Made by a program: the position numbers and the translations under genes. This document shows, piece by piece, positions 16,220 through 23,678 of a stretch of 54,917 nucleotides of DNA. This DNA comes from a virus. The first letter of the stretch is position 1. Every line of letters starts with the position of its first letter. The notes beneath the pieces are model-generated. The model was given only the letters and a program-made list of their open reading frames with translations, did not search any database and was not told where the DNA came from. The DNA is taken from the IMG/VR virus record IMGVR_UViG_3300042402_002325, positions 1 through 54,917 of that record; one strand, written 5' to 3'.

Positions 16220-17007
16220 TATTTTAAACCATACTTTTTCTTTAATGTTGCTATATCATTTACTGGCCAATAGTCTAAAGATTTTGTAGGATCGTTAAAT
16301 GGGTACTTATATTCTCCCCAACCTTCTCTTGTCCTATCCCCGCCCCACTTGGCCTTAAAGTAATCGTGAAGAGGTTCAATATTAATTCTTAGTCCGTCTA
16401 TTGTTGCACCGCCGTCTATTTGACATGTTACATCAACTTCTGCAGCAGGTGCGTTTATTCTCATTACATAACTTATAGGTGAATTAGGGTGTACAAACTG
16501 ACTACGCCAAGAAACTGCAACATCTGAATCAGGATTATCTATCACTTGTTCTTCAAGGATTCTGCACCTTTGATCCCAATCACAATCATCAAAATTATAT
16601 GGATAAAAATTTTCATCAAAATATCCAATTGCTTCAACTAATTTTTTGTTTATTCCAGCTAAATGCCATCCGTGTTGTGTCCTAAACATTAAACCATTAA
16701 AGCCATTAAGCATGTCAACTATATGAGAAAAGGGTTGATTAAACAACATTGAAGATGAAACAAAAAAGGTCCAGTCGTGATTCTTTTTTAACCCTATATT
16801 CCATGCTCTAGATAAACCAATATTTTCTGACTGATACTCTACTTGAAACCCATACTTCTTTTCAAATACTTCACACTCTCTATTACCACTATTATCTATA
16901 AGCAAAACATTTTTATCTCGTATAGATTCCATGCAGTTATATATTCTTTCTGTTACTCTATACACAGGGATACAAATTAAATAATCAATCTTAGTATCTG
17001 TTTGCAT
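16219..17007 (-). CDS. GT-A glycosyltransferase
   Basis: 262 residues. LICIPVYRVTERIYNCMESI, VLLIDNSGN, ENIGLSRAWNIGL and DENFYPYNFDDCDWDQRC are GT2-like blocks. Paralogous to the protein at 24628 (DENYYPYQCEDDDYYQRY). AGGAGG RBS inside the upstream gene. Confidence 0.85.
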   Translation of the reverse strand: MQTDTKIDYLICIPVYRVTERIYNCMESIRDKNVLLIDNSGNRECEVFEKKYGFQVEYQSENIGLSRAWNIGLKKNHDWTFFVSSSMLFNQPFSHIVDMLNGFNGLMFRTQHGWHLAGINKKLVEAIGYFDENFYPYNFDDCDWDQRCRILEEQVIDNPDSDVAVSWRSQFVHPNSPISYVMRINAPAAEVDVTCQIDGGATIDGLRINIEPLHDYFKAKWGGDRTREGWGEYKYPFNDPTKSLDYWPVNDIATLKKKYGLK

Positions 17008-17686
17008 AAACGTATCCTCCTCTTTCAGGACTTCCTAAAATATCAATACCAAATTGTTTTGCAAGTTTTTCAATCATTTTTCCAAATCTTCCGTCAAAAG
17101 ACTTATCAAACTCAAGAACTATTCTATTGATCTTTGCTAAAGTTTCGTCTGGAGTATTTATAATAAGGTCAAACTCAGCACCTTCAATGTCAATCTTCAT
17201 AACATCAACCTCTTCAATATTATATTTTAAGAATAAAGACTCTAGTGTTATTGCTAAAACATCTGACTTATCTTCTTCTAGATCTACAATACTACTATTT
17301 CCACCACGATTGCTAATTGAAACCATTTCTTCTTTATGCCATATAGCGTTATTAATTACCACAATGCTTTCAGTAGGATTGTTTTGTATATTTTTGTTAA
17401 GAAGATGCAGATTGTTTGCCTGTGGCTCTACAGCATATACTTTAATTTTTTCAGAGTCGCTCCTATTTTTATTAAAATTATCTACAAAAATACTAACAGC
17501 TCCAATGTTTGCACCAACATCAACAAAAACACCAGCACCATTAAACTGTCCTTGATGTATTCTATAAACATTTTCTATCCATGTTTCGTTAACTACCTTA
17601 AAATCAAGGTTATGATCATAGCTGGGATCTTCTGCGCTTTCTCTTATTTCAAAGGTATAGTTGTCATGAGTTAATATAGATGTCAC
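16991..17686 (-). CDS. FkbM-family methyltransferase
   Basis: 231 residues. VFVDVGANIGAVSIF is SAM motif I, VYAVEPQANNLHLLNKNI motif II, VDVMKIDIEGAEFDLI the FkbM signature. Acts on sugars or other small acceptors in glycan decoration. The GTG at 17686, overlapping the upstream TGA (GTGA) with GAGGAGC 8 bases before it, is a better start than the GTG at 17716. Confidence 0.88.
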   Translation of the reverse strand: MTSILTHDNYTFEIRESAEDPSYDHNLDFKVVNETWIENVYRIHQGQFNGAGVFVDVGANIGAVSIFVDNFNKNRSDSEKIKVYAVEPQANNLHLLNKNIQNNPTESIVVINNAIWHKEEMVSISNRGGNSSIVDLEEDKSDVLAITLESLFLKYNIEEVDVMKIDIEGAEFDLIINTPDETLAKINRIVLEFDKSFDGRFGKMIEKLAKQFGIDILGSPERGGYVYANRY

Positions 17687-18627
17687 AGTCCTAGCTCCTC
17701 TAGTATTTGTTGCCACCTATGTTTATATGTATAGTTATTCTTAACAAACTTGTGTCCTGCTAATCTAATCTTTTCACGTTCATCATCGTGTTTAATGTAA
17801 TAATCAATTAACTCTTGAAGTTGTTGAAAGTTTCCATACTCATAAAAAACAACATGCTCTTTATCTTTAAATTCATTTTCTAAACCATTAATATATGGAT
17901 GAATCAAGAATCCACCACGACCCAAAGTCTCATATATTCTGTCTGACCAGTAGTCAGGATATTTAAAGTCAATGCATAAGGTATCACCAACAACTACTTT
18001 GGTAGACCAGTAAAGCTTATTAAGGTTTATACCACGCACTGACTTAACTCCGCCATTACCGTAGTGTTCAAACCTATTACCGTACGAAGTGTCTAACCAA
18101 TCAATTAATTTTGAACGGTATGGCCATTCATCATGATACTTTTTGCTGCCAACAAATATAACATCGTGTTTTTTGGTAACGTCTCTAATAATACATTCAG
18201 GACCAAATACACCAGCAGGTAAGTAATGTCCTTTAACTTTGGTGTTTTGATTAAACCATTCAGACATTTTTTTATCAACAGTAAAGAAATGATCAATCAT
18301 TTTATATACAGGAAATGACTCTAGGTCTTTTTCTCTTTTAAGGCCAAACCATAGATCAAGGTGATATGTCATGCTTGTAATATTTAAATCTTTTAATGTC
18401 TCAAGCAGCTTTTCCATTGTTATTTTACCTGGTGTATTCCATCCATGCGTATGTATCCAAATAAATAAATCACTCTTTATACACTCAGATAAAATGTCTT
18501 CTGCTTTAGCATCAGACTCTTGCATTCTAATAACTCTGTGTCCTAAGCTTTCTAGTGAGTTTGCGTGATGAGACTCACTTGTGTAGTCAACACGGAAATT
18601 ACCCAAAAAAACTATATTTAACACCAT
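17683..18627 (-). CDS. CgeB-like GT-B glycosyltransferase
   Basis: 314 residues. HDVIFVGSKKYHDEWPYR starts the second domain; YWSDRIYETLGRGGFLIHPY and the following FYEYGNFQQLQELIDYYIKHDDEREKI are typical of CgeB/Glyco_trans_1_2 proteins. First gene of the minus glycan operon, with AAAGGAGAC before the ATG. Confidence 0.85.
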   Translation of the reverse strand: MVLNIVFLGNFRVDYTSESHHANSLESLGHRVIRMQESDAKAEDILSECIKSDLFIWIHTHGWNTPGKITMEKLLETLKDLNITSMTYHLDLWFGLKREKDLESFPVYKMIDHFFTVDKKMSEWFNQNTKVKGHYLPAGVFGPECIIRDVTKKHDVIFVGSKKYHDEWPYRSKLIDWLDTSYGNRFEHYGNGGVKSVRGINLNKLYWSTKVVVGDTLCIDFKYPDYWSDRIYETLGRGGFLIHPYINGLENEFKDKEHVVFYEYGNFQQLQELIDYYIKHDDEREKIRLAGHKFVKNNYTYKHRWQQILEELGL

Positions 18628-18671
18628 GTCTCCTTTGTTTTAAGCCCAATTCTATTATACACCATGGAGTC

Positions 18672-18680
18672 TGGTATACT
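18672..18680 (+). promoter_or_regulatory. Extended -10 leaderless promoter for the 18687 gene
   Basis: TGGTATACT, then 6 bases to the ATG. It excludes a longer N-terminus beginning at 18555, which would lie upstream of this promoter. Confidence 0.75.
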
Positions 18681-18686
18681 AGTTTT

Positions 18687-19256
18687 ATGAATACTATAGA
18701 ACACCATGAGGGTATCTATGAAATAAAAAACTTTATAGATAAAGATACAATAGATTTTTTATTGTCCAAGATAAATGTCAAAGACAACGAAGGCTGGCAT
18801 ACAGAAAGTCTTGGAAATAATGTTTTTTTTAGCTATGACGAAGACTTTGTATCTTGTGTTAATAAAATCAATAACAGTATAGTGGAATGTTTTAAAAATA
18901 TTTATGACTCTACTGGAATACAAAATATTAGAAGGCTAAAATCTGGAGAGTTTATGAACGCTCACTTTGATTCTGGAATGCCACCAAAAAAGACTAATCC
19001 AAGAGAAGATGATTTTACAGAATATGGTGCAGGAAATTATATTGTTTTTGGAATAGTCTTATACTTAAATGATGAATTTAAAGGTGGAGAAACATTTTAT
19101 CGTGATATAGACTTAAAAATAAAACCAACTGTTGGTTCTTTAATAATTCACAAATCAAACATATTGCATGAAGTATTAGAGATAAAAGATGGTGAAAGAT
19201 ATTCTATATCTTCATTTATAAAAGGAAACGAAGACACATCTTTTATTTTTAAATAA
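18687..19256 (+). CDS. Fe(II)/2OG oxygenase
   Basis: 189 residues. HFD (His93, Asp95), IVLYLNDEFKGGETFY, PTVGSLIIH, distal His161 and Arg171 (GERYSISSF). Embedded in the glycan region between two methyltransferase/glycosyltransferase groups. Its stop overlaps the opposing methyltransferase by 8 bases. Leaderless start at 18687. Confidence 0.88.
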   Translation: MNTIEHHEGIYEIKNFIDKDTIDFLLSKINVKDNEGWHTESLGNNVFFSYDEDFVSCVNKINNSIVECFKNIYDSTGIQNIRRLKSGEFMNAHFDSGMPPKKTNPREDDFTEYGAGNYIVFGIVLYLNDEFKGGETFYRDIDLKIKPTVGSLIIHKSNILHEVLEIKDGERYSISSFIKGNEDTSFIFK

Positions 19257-19917
19257 AATTACCCTTCCATGTTTCTCCAGTTATGCTAAGATATTCAGAA
19301 GCATTCATACCTAGAGATTTATCAATCCAAAGGTCTTCATTAAATCCTCCTGCTACAAGTTCATATCCATAGGCAAACAATATCTCTCTTTGCATGTCTC
19401 TTACTTTGGAAATTCTTAAGTCGTGATTGTAACAGTGCTCTATGCTTATTGTGTTGAATCTATACCTTGATAGAGGTAAGTTAATTAAAGCCAATAGGTT
19501 AGCAAAATCTGGTGTTTTATCTATATCAATTTGCAAAAAATCTATTTGTTTAGGAAATGAGTTATCTTCAAAGTACTTATCCCAATTAAAGGATATTGCG
19601 TCAGCAAACACGCATTCGTTAGATCTATTTTTGTTATATTCTTTTGCTGCATCCTCAATTATGTCTATGCCAACACCTTTCCAATTAAAATATTTTTCTA
19701 ACATATATGTGTTGTTGTTTTGTTTCCAATGGCTTGATCCTATTTCTACATAGTATCCACCTTCTTTGTCATTGTTAAACCTTAAAGCAAATGCAGCATG
19801 CACTGTAGATTCTGGTATGTTTAAGTACAAATCTTCAACAGTAAAAATTCTTACATCTACATTCTTGTTTTGAATATAATCAAACATTGGTATAGTTTTA
19901 ATAGGTTCTAGGTTCAT
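19249..19917 (-). CDS. FkbM-like methyltransferase
   Basis: 222 residues. GGYYVEIGSSHWKQNNNTYMLEK is a SAM motif I variant, followed by WKGVGIDIIEDA and IDFLQIDIDKTPDFANLL. ATG 19917 is chosen because TGGTACAAT (-10) ends 7 bases upstream on the minus strand; the ATG at 19926 overlaps the -10 box itself. Confidence 0.78.
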   Translation of the reverse strand: MNLEPIKTIPMFDYIQNKNVDVRIFTVEDLYLNIPESTVHAAFALRFNNDKEGGYYVEIGSSHWKQNNNTYMLEKYFNWKGVGIDIIEDAAKEYNKNRSNECVFADAISFNWDKYFEDNSFPKQIDFLQIDIDKTPDFANLLALINLPLSRYRFNTISIEHCYNHDLRISKVRDMQREILFAYGYELVAGGFNEDLWIDKSLGMNASEYLSITGETWKGNFI

Positions 19918-19924
19918 ACTAATC

Positions 19925-19933
19925 ATTGTACCA
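19925..19933 (-). promoter_or_regulatory. Extended -10 leaderless promoter for the 19917 gene
   Basis: Minus strand TGGTACAAT, 7 bases before ATG 19917, just downstream of tRNA-Arg. Confidence 0.7.
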
Positions 19934-19940
19934 CTTACAG

Positions 19941-20012
19941 CGCCCCTAGAAGGATTTGAACCTCCGACCTAACGGGTAGAAACCGTCCGCTCTTCCGCTG
20001 AGCTATAAAGGC
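19941..20012 (-). tRNA. tRNA-Arg(TCT)
   Basis: Minus strand: acceptor GCCTTTA/TAGGGGC, D stem GCTC/GAGC, anticodon stem GACGG/CCGTT with loop TTTCTAC, T arm GGAGG-TTCAAAT-CCTTC, discriminator G. Reads AGA/AGG, frequent in these AT-rich genes. Confidence 0.94.
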
Positions 20013-20016
20013 TTTG

Positions 20017-20090
20017 TACATCTGGTAGGACTTGAACCTACGGCTCTCTGCATATAAGGCAGGTACTCTAACCAACTGAGTTACAGATGT
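20017..20090 (-). tRNA. tRNA-Ile(TAT)
   Basis: Minus strand: acceptor ACATCTG/CAGATGT, D stem ACTC/GAGT, anticodon loop CTTATAT, T arm GTAGG-TTCAAGT-CCTAC. The UAU anticodon reads AUA directly, unlike the usual bacterial CAU-lysidine route. Confidence 0.93.
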
Positions 20091-20097
20091 TTGTTGT

Positions 20098-20120
20098 GGG
20101 CAGTTTTAGTCATACCCAGG
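20098..20120 (-). ncRNA. Conserved 3' hairpin element, copy A
   Basis: Minus strand CCTGGGTATGACTAAAACTG then CCC: stem GGGTA/TGCCC with a U.G pair, 10-base loop, 8 bases after the ahpD stop and just before tRNA-Ile. Homologous to copies B-E. Confidence 0.65.
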
Positions 20121-20127
20121 ACTTTTG

Positions 20128-20640
20128 CTAAGCTGAAAGTATCTTTGCTAATGCATTAACTGTTGCTGCAATTCTTCCGATATCACGCAACTGTTCAACT
20201 GTATAGCCTTCTTCTTTCAATGTTTCATAGTGTGCTTTAACACAGAAATGACACTTACCAACAATAGAAGAAGCAAGAGAGTATGCCTCAAACTTTGCCT
20301 TTGTTGTACCACCATGAGATGCAATTGCATTCATACGAAGTTGTGCTGGTAGTCCAGTAAGATTAGCATCATCTGCCATTTCTAAATATGGATACCAAAC
20401 ATTGTTTTGTGCCATGATTGCCCCTGCAGTTAATGCAGCATTTCTTTCTACCTCGTCAGTTGCACTTGCTGTAATGAAAGCAACAAGCTTACCATTGCCA
20501 GTTGAAAAAGCAGCTGCAAGAGCAAGATATGTAGCATGCTCAGAATCAATAGATGACCTATTAATCACTGCATCAAGATTTAACTTAATGTCTTTTGCAT
20601 ACTCTGGAAGGTTTTCCTTAAGCTGATCAACCCAAGACAT
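20128..20640 (-). CDS. ahpD: AhpD-like alkylhydroperoxidase
   Basis: 170 residues of the AhpD/carboxymuconolactone decarboxylase fold. CHFC (Cys130, Cys133), His137 and Glu118 sit at the positions of the mycobacterial AhpD proton-relay residues. It would re-reduce AhpC or act directly on peroxides. Start overlaps the ahpC stop (TAATG). Confidence 0.92.
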   Translation of the reverse strand: MSWVDQLKENLPEYAKDIKLNLDAVINRSSIDSEHATYLALAAAFSTGNGKLVAFITASATDEVERNAALTAGAIMAQNNVWYPYLEMADDANLTGLPAQLRMNAIASHGGTTKAKFEAYSLASSIVGKCHFCVKAHYETLKEEGYTVEQLRDIGRIAATVNALAKILSA

Positions 20641-21176
20641 TATAGAGTCTCTCCTCCAAGAGGTCTATTGCATGCACAAAGCTCTCCTGTTTGTAGTGCA
20701 TCAAGCACACGAAGAGCTTCATCTGCATTACGACCAACATCAAGATTATTTACTGTAATGTGTTGAATAGTGTTTTCTGGATCAACAATAAATGTTGCAC
20801 GATATGTAACACCAGATGAATGATGGATACCAAGATCTCCAGCTAACTGATGTGCTGTGTCTGCAAATGCCCATGAGTTTGTCTTTTTTAGATCATCATG
20901 TGCGTTACGCCATGCAACCTTACAGAACTCATTGTCAACTGAACCAGTCATAAGAACTGCATCACGATCATTAAAATCATTTACAAGTGCATCATATGCA
21001 ACAATTTCTGTTGGGCATACGAACGTAAAGTCCTTTGGATAAAACACAATGATCTTCCATTTGCCTGGAAAAGAATCTTGCGTTAGTACTTCAAATGAGG
21101 AATCGTCATACGTCAATGCCCCAGGCTTAACTCCAGTAACGGCAAAGTTACCAAGCTTTTCTCCTATAGTTTTCAT
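20640..21176 (-). CDS. ahpC: AhpC-type peroxiredoxin
   Basis: 178 residues. FYPKDFTFVCPTE with peroxidatic Cys54; C-terminal GELCACNRPLGG with resolving Cys167/169, the actinobacterial AhpC style. Detoxifies peroxides and peroxynitrite. AAGGAG precedes the ATG and tRNA-Met lies directly upstream, so ahpC-ahpD sit in a tRNA-flanked unit. Confidence 0.94.
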   Translation of the reverse strand: MKTIGEKLGNFAVTGVKPGALTYDDSSFEVLTQDSFPGKWKIIVFYPKDFTFVCPTEIVAYDALVNDFNDRDAVLMTGSVDNEFCKVAWRNAHDDLKKTNSWAFADTAHQLAGDLGIHHSSGVTYRATFIVDPENTIQHITVNNLDVGRNADEALRVLDALQTGELCACNRPLGGETL

Positions 21177-21215
21177 TTATTCTCCTTATATAAGTAGATC
21201 ATTTTATAGATCTCG

Positions 21216-21289
21216 TGCACCAGGTAGGACTTGAACCTACGACGACCAAATTATGAGTTTGGGGCTCTAACCAACTGAGCTACTGGAGC
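21216..21289 (-). tRNA. tRNA-Met(CAT)
   Basis: Minus strand: acceptor GCTCCAG/CTGGTGC (one T-T mismatch), D stem GCTC/GAGC, anticodon stem CCAAA/TTTGG with loop CTCATAA, T arm GTAGG-TTCAAGT-CCTAC. Elongator Met most likely; lysidine-modified Ile2 cannot be excluded by eye. Confidence 0.92.
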
Positions 21290-21297
21290 TAATACCA

Positions 21298-21405
21298 CTA
21301 TTCTTTTTCTTGCTTAATTCCAACAGTCATTACTAGGTACGATATAAAGTATCCCAATAAAAAAGACGGTACTGTTAAAAGTATTGCTAGCATACATAAT
21401 GACAT
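21298..21405 (-). CDS. 35-residue single-helix membrane protein
   Basis: MSLCMLAILLTVPSFLLGY... one transmembrane helix (3-26) and a KQEKE tail. TAATG overlap with the upstream small gene supports it. Function unknown. Confidence 0.55.
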   Translation of the reverse strand: MSLCMLAILLTVPSFLLGYFISYLVMTVGIKQEKE

Positions 21406-21515
21406 TAGTTAATCCTATCTAAATCTTCAAGACTATTAATACCATAAAGATTAATCATTTCTTCAACAGTAAACTCTAAGTCAAACTCTTCTTCAGTATC
21501 CACCTGTGCACTCAT
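21405..21515 (-). CDS. 36-residue acidic protein
   Basis: MSAQVDTEEEFDLEFTVEEM... highly acidic, no Cys. Overlaps its upstream neighbour by 23 bases and is coupled by TAATG to the next gene. Confidence 0.5.
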   Translation of the reverse strand: MSAQVDTEEEFDLEFTVEEMINLYGINSLEDLDRIN

Positions 21516-21702
21516 TTCTTGTATGATATAAACGAATCTTTGTCATTATTTTGCGGGACGGAGCAAAAAGGTCATCTTTACAAGTTAAACACTTATAAGA
21601 CCATTCACCAGTAAAGAAGTCATGAACATAACCCTTAGCGTTAGCATACTTCTTGGCTACGAAGGTTTGAAAAGGATCTGGTATATCGTAATGTTTAAGC
21701 AT
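21493..21702 (-). CDS. Zinc-finger-like hypothetical protein
   Basis: 69 residues; CLTC near residues 38-41 and a later H-x5-C (LYHTRNEC) could bind one zinc. The ATG at 21702 has GGAGGCGAG before it and is preferred over 21759, which lies inside the upstream membrane gene. Confidence 0.65.
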   Translation of the reverse strand: MLKHYDIPDPFQTFVAKKYANAKGYVHDFFTGEWSYKCLTCKDDLFAPSRKIMTKIRLYHTRNECTGGY

Positions 21703-21925
21703 CTCGCCTCCAATGCAGATATGATCTAATATAAACAGCACCATAGGCAACTGCTGCAAAGATAAATCCGTATTGGTCTGTGACTAAGGCATAGGCTATC
21801 CACAGGCACTCATTGAACAATAGTACGAACCATCCCCACAGAGTTTTTCTTCCAACAAAGTAAATACCAGATACACCAATACAAGCAAGTACCCAGTGTG
21901 CATATTCAGCAATCCATTCAATCAT
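21695..21925 (-). CDS. Small polytopic membrane protein
   Basis: 76 residues with three hydrophobic helices: HWVLACIGVSGIYFVG, WGWFVLLFNECLWIAYAL, YGFIFAAVAYGAVYIRSYL. The G.K..WGW...N..LW.AYA..T.QYGF pattern recalls PnuC-like or actinophage membrane proteins. TATACT lies 6 bases upstream of the ATG, so the start is leaderless. Confidence 0.72.
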   Translation of the reverse strand: MIEWIAEYAHWVLACIGVSGIYFVGRKTLWGWFVLLFNECLWIAYALVTDQYGFIFAAVAYGAVYIRSYLHWRRDA

Positions 21926-21931
21926 ATATTC

Positions 21932-21937
21932 AGTATA
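21932..21937 (-). promoter_or_regulatory. Leaderless -10 for the 21925 gene
   Basis: Minus strand TATACT, 6 bases before ATG 21925, within the end of the neighbouring gene. Confidence 0.65.
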
Positions 21938-21939
21938 CC

Positions 21940-22089
21940 CTAAGACCGTGTATCAGTCAAGTGCTCTCCCCTTGCAACCTTAGCTGCAAGAATACGCATA
22001 CCAAGGGCATTTGTAACAGAGTCTTCAATTGGAATAGACTCAATAGCTCTTGCAATTTCTTCTCTTAACATCATATAATCTAGGCTCAT
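21940..22089 (-). CDS. 49-residue helical protein
   Basis: MSLDYMMLREEIARAIESIP.. amphipathic helices, no family recognised. Supported by a perfect promoter (TTGACA, 17, TATACT) ending 6 bases before the ATG, hence leaderless. Confidence 0.65.
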   Translation of the reverse strand: MSLDYMMLREEIARAIESIPIEDSVTNALGMRILAAKVARGEHLTDTRS

Positions 22090-22095
22090 ATACCA

Positions 22096-22124
22096 AGTAT
22101 ACACTCTATATAATATGATGTCAA
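22096..22124 (-). promoter_or_regulatory. Consensus leaderless promoter for the 22089 gene
   Basis: Minus strand TTGACA (22124-22119), 17 bases, TATACT (22101-22096), 6 bases to ATG 22089. Divergent to the pstS promoter. Confidence 0.82.
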
Positions 22125-22190
22125 GTATAACATTAGGTGAACACTTGGTTAAATGAGCCTATTATCTGTCAAAATATAGTTTATTTACTA

Positions 22191-22196
22191 TATACT
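22191..22196 (+). promoter_or_regulatory. Leaderless -10 for pstS
   Basis: TATACT, 6 bases before ATG 22203; a weak CTGTCA lies 19 bases upstream. No repeated Pho-box-like direct repeats are evident. Confidence 0.65.
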
Positions 22197-22202
22197 CTTA
22201 TT

Positions 22203-23327
22203 ATGAGACTTAAGCTTATCGCAATAGCAGTCGTTGCTGCTTTATCTATTTCTACCCCAGCCTTTGCAACAGAAAATATTGTTGGCAATGGAGCATCATT
22301 TCCATCAAACCTGATTGACGAATGCAGATCATCTTATGCCAAGTCCACAGGCAATCTTGTTACATACTCAGCAAACGGATCTGGTGCTGGAAAGACTTCA
22401 TCTGATAAAGGCATTGGAGATTTCTGGTTTTCAGACTCAGCACACACTGCATCAACAAAGAAGCCATCTGTAATACACATCCCAGTTGTTGCAGCACCTA
22501 TTGCGGTTATGCATAACCTTCCAGGAAACAGACAGTTATATTTGTCATCAACTACAGTCGCTAAAATTTTTGCGGGGGATATAACAATGTGGAATGACCC
22601 TGCTATTAGGGCTGATAACAACAGAAAGATTCAAGAAGTTATCTATAGAAAAGATAGGTCTGGCAATTTAGTTAAAGATAAGTCTGGTAATCCAGTAGTT
22701 CTAAGAACAACAAGCAAGAGTATTGTTTATACTTTACCAAACCAAAAGATCAAGGTTGTTTACAGGCTAGACAGTTCTGGAACAACTAATAACTTTGTTA
22801 GATTTATGAAGGCAAACTCACCAGAAATTTGGACAAAGGCAGTATCTGATTCATTCTCTACATCATTTCCAAAGAGCATTAATGACATTGGAAACATGGG
22901 AAGAATTGTTGGAGCAAACCAATCACAGGGAGTTGCAACACTTGCATCAAAGACTAAGTATTCTATTACATATGCAGAGGTATCATTTGCTAAGTTCTTT
23001 AAACTAAAGGTGGCGAACATAGGAAATGCATCAGGAAACTTTGTTGCACCAGATAGTGCAAATGTATCAGCGTTCTTGGGTGAGGCATCAATTGACTCAA
23101 ACAACATACTTACCTACGACTATGCCACCAAAGAGCCTGGAGCCTATCCTCTAGGGATTGTATCCTACCTTCTAGCAGATACAGCAGGCAAGAACAAAGC
23201 ATCTGTAAAGGAATGGGCAAAGTATTTGGTTAGTGCAGAGTGTGTTAATGCTAAGCCAGAACTAGGGTTTACTTTGCTAACAGGAAAGTTCTTAGAGTTT
23301 GTAAACAAACAGATCAATCGTCTGTAG
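22203..23327 (+). CDS. pstS: PstS-type phosphate-binding protein
   Basis: 374 residues. Signal peptide 1-22 (MRLKLIAIAVVAALSISTPAFA). ENIVGNGASFPSNLIDECRSSY, YSANGSGAGKT, DFWFSDSAHT, FAGDITMWNDPAI, RLDSSGTTNNFVRF are the PstS phosphate-binding blocks. No lipobox Cys at the cleavage site, so it is likely released or loosely bound unless the host handles it differently. Auxiliary metabolic gene boosting phosphate capture during infection. ATG 22203 follows the signal-peptide logic and the -10 box; 22137 would lie upstream of the promoter. Confidence 0.9.
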   Translation: MRLKLIAIAVVAALSISTPAFATENIVGNGASFPSNLIDECRSSYAKSTGNLVTYSANGSGAGKTSSDKGIGDFWFSDSAHTASTKKPSVIHIPVVAAPIAVMHNLPGNRQLYLSSTTVAKIFAGDITMWNDPAIRADNNRKIQEVIYRKDRSGNLVKDKSGNPVVLRTTSKSIVYTLPNQKIKVVYRLDSSGTTNNFVRFMKANSPEIWTKAVSDSFSTSFPKSINDIGNMGRIVGANQSQGVATLASKTKYSITYAEVSFAKFFKLKVANIGNASGNFVAPDSANVSAFLGEASIDSNNILTYDYATKEPGAYPLGIVSYLLADTAGKNKASVKEWAKYLVSAECVNAKPELGFTLLTGKFLEFVNKQINRL

Positions 23328-23577
23328 TGTTATGCCACTTGCTTGTATCAACAGTATAGTATGTACCCCAACGCTCATATGGTTTATTAAATATAACCCA
23401 TATCTTGCTATGGAATTTAAAACGGTACCCATATCTACCCTGCTCATCTAAATCAAAAGCCTTAAGTAAACTCCTAGTAGCAATAGAACTACAGGCGTTA
23501 CTGAACCATCTAAGAGGAAGTATCTTTGTCTTTTCTGTCTTGGTTATCTTGTTGAGGAACCCATCTGAGTTTGCCAT
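23314..23577 (-). CDS. Hypothetical protein overlapping pstS end
   Basis: 87 residues from ATG 23577 (93 from 23595). Basic N-terminus, then LLKAFDLDEQGRYGYRFKFHSKIWVIFNKPYERWGTYYTVD, aromatic-rich. 3' end overlaps pstS by 14 bases; 5' part overlaps the 23510 small gene in another frame. Unknown function. Confidence 0.55.
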   Translation of the reverse strand: MANSDGFLNKITKTEKTKILPLRWFSNACSSIATRSLLKAFDLDEQGRYGYRFKFHSKIWVIFNKPYERWGTYYTVDTSKWHNTTDD

Positions 23578-23641
23578 CTTTATACTCTCTTTCATATCCC
23601 AAAGCTTTCCAGTCCATCTGCATAATACGTGGTTCTTTCAT
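23510..23641 (-). CDS. 43-residue leaderless small protein
   Basis: MKEPRIMQMDWKALGYEREY... charged, no Cys. ATG 23641 lies 6 bases after TATACT (minus strand 23653-23648) with TTTACT 17 bases further up. Overlaps the next gene's start by 68 bases. Confidence 0.6.
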   Translation of the reverse strand: MKEPRIMQMDWKALGYEREYKDGKLRWVPQQDNQDRKDKDTSS

Positions 23642-23647
23642 ATAGTA

Positions 23648-23653
23648 AGTATA
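23648..23653 (-). promoter_or_regulatory. Leaderless -10 for the 23641 gene
   Basis: Minus strand TATACT, 6 bases before the ATG; -35-like TTTACT with 17-base spacing. Confidence 0.68.
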
Positions 23654-23678
23654 CTATATTGCCATCAAAAAGTAAAGT

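Noticed and set aside
16991-17716. GTG at 17716 as start of the FkbM methyltransferase
   Set aside because: GTG 17686 overlaps the previous stop and has an RBS at proper distance.
18555-18686. Longer N-terminus for the 18687 oxygenase
   Set aside because: It overlaps the divergent gene start and precedes the extended -10 promoter.
22137-22202. Longer N-terminus for PstS
   Set aside because: The added residues lie upstream of the -10 box and would bury the signal peptide.
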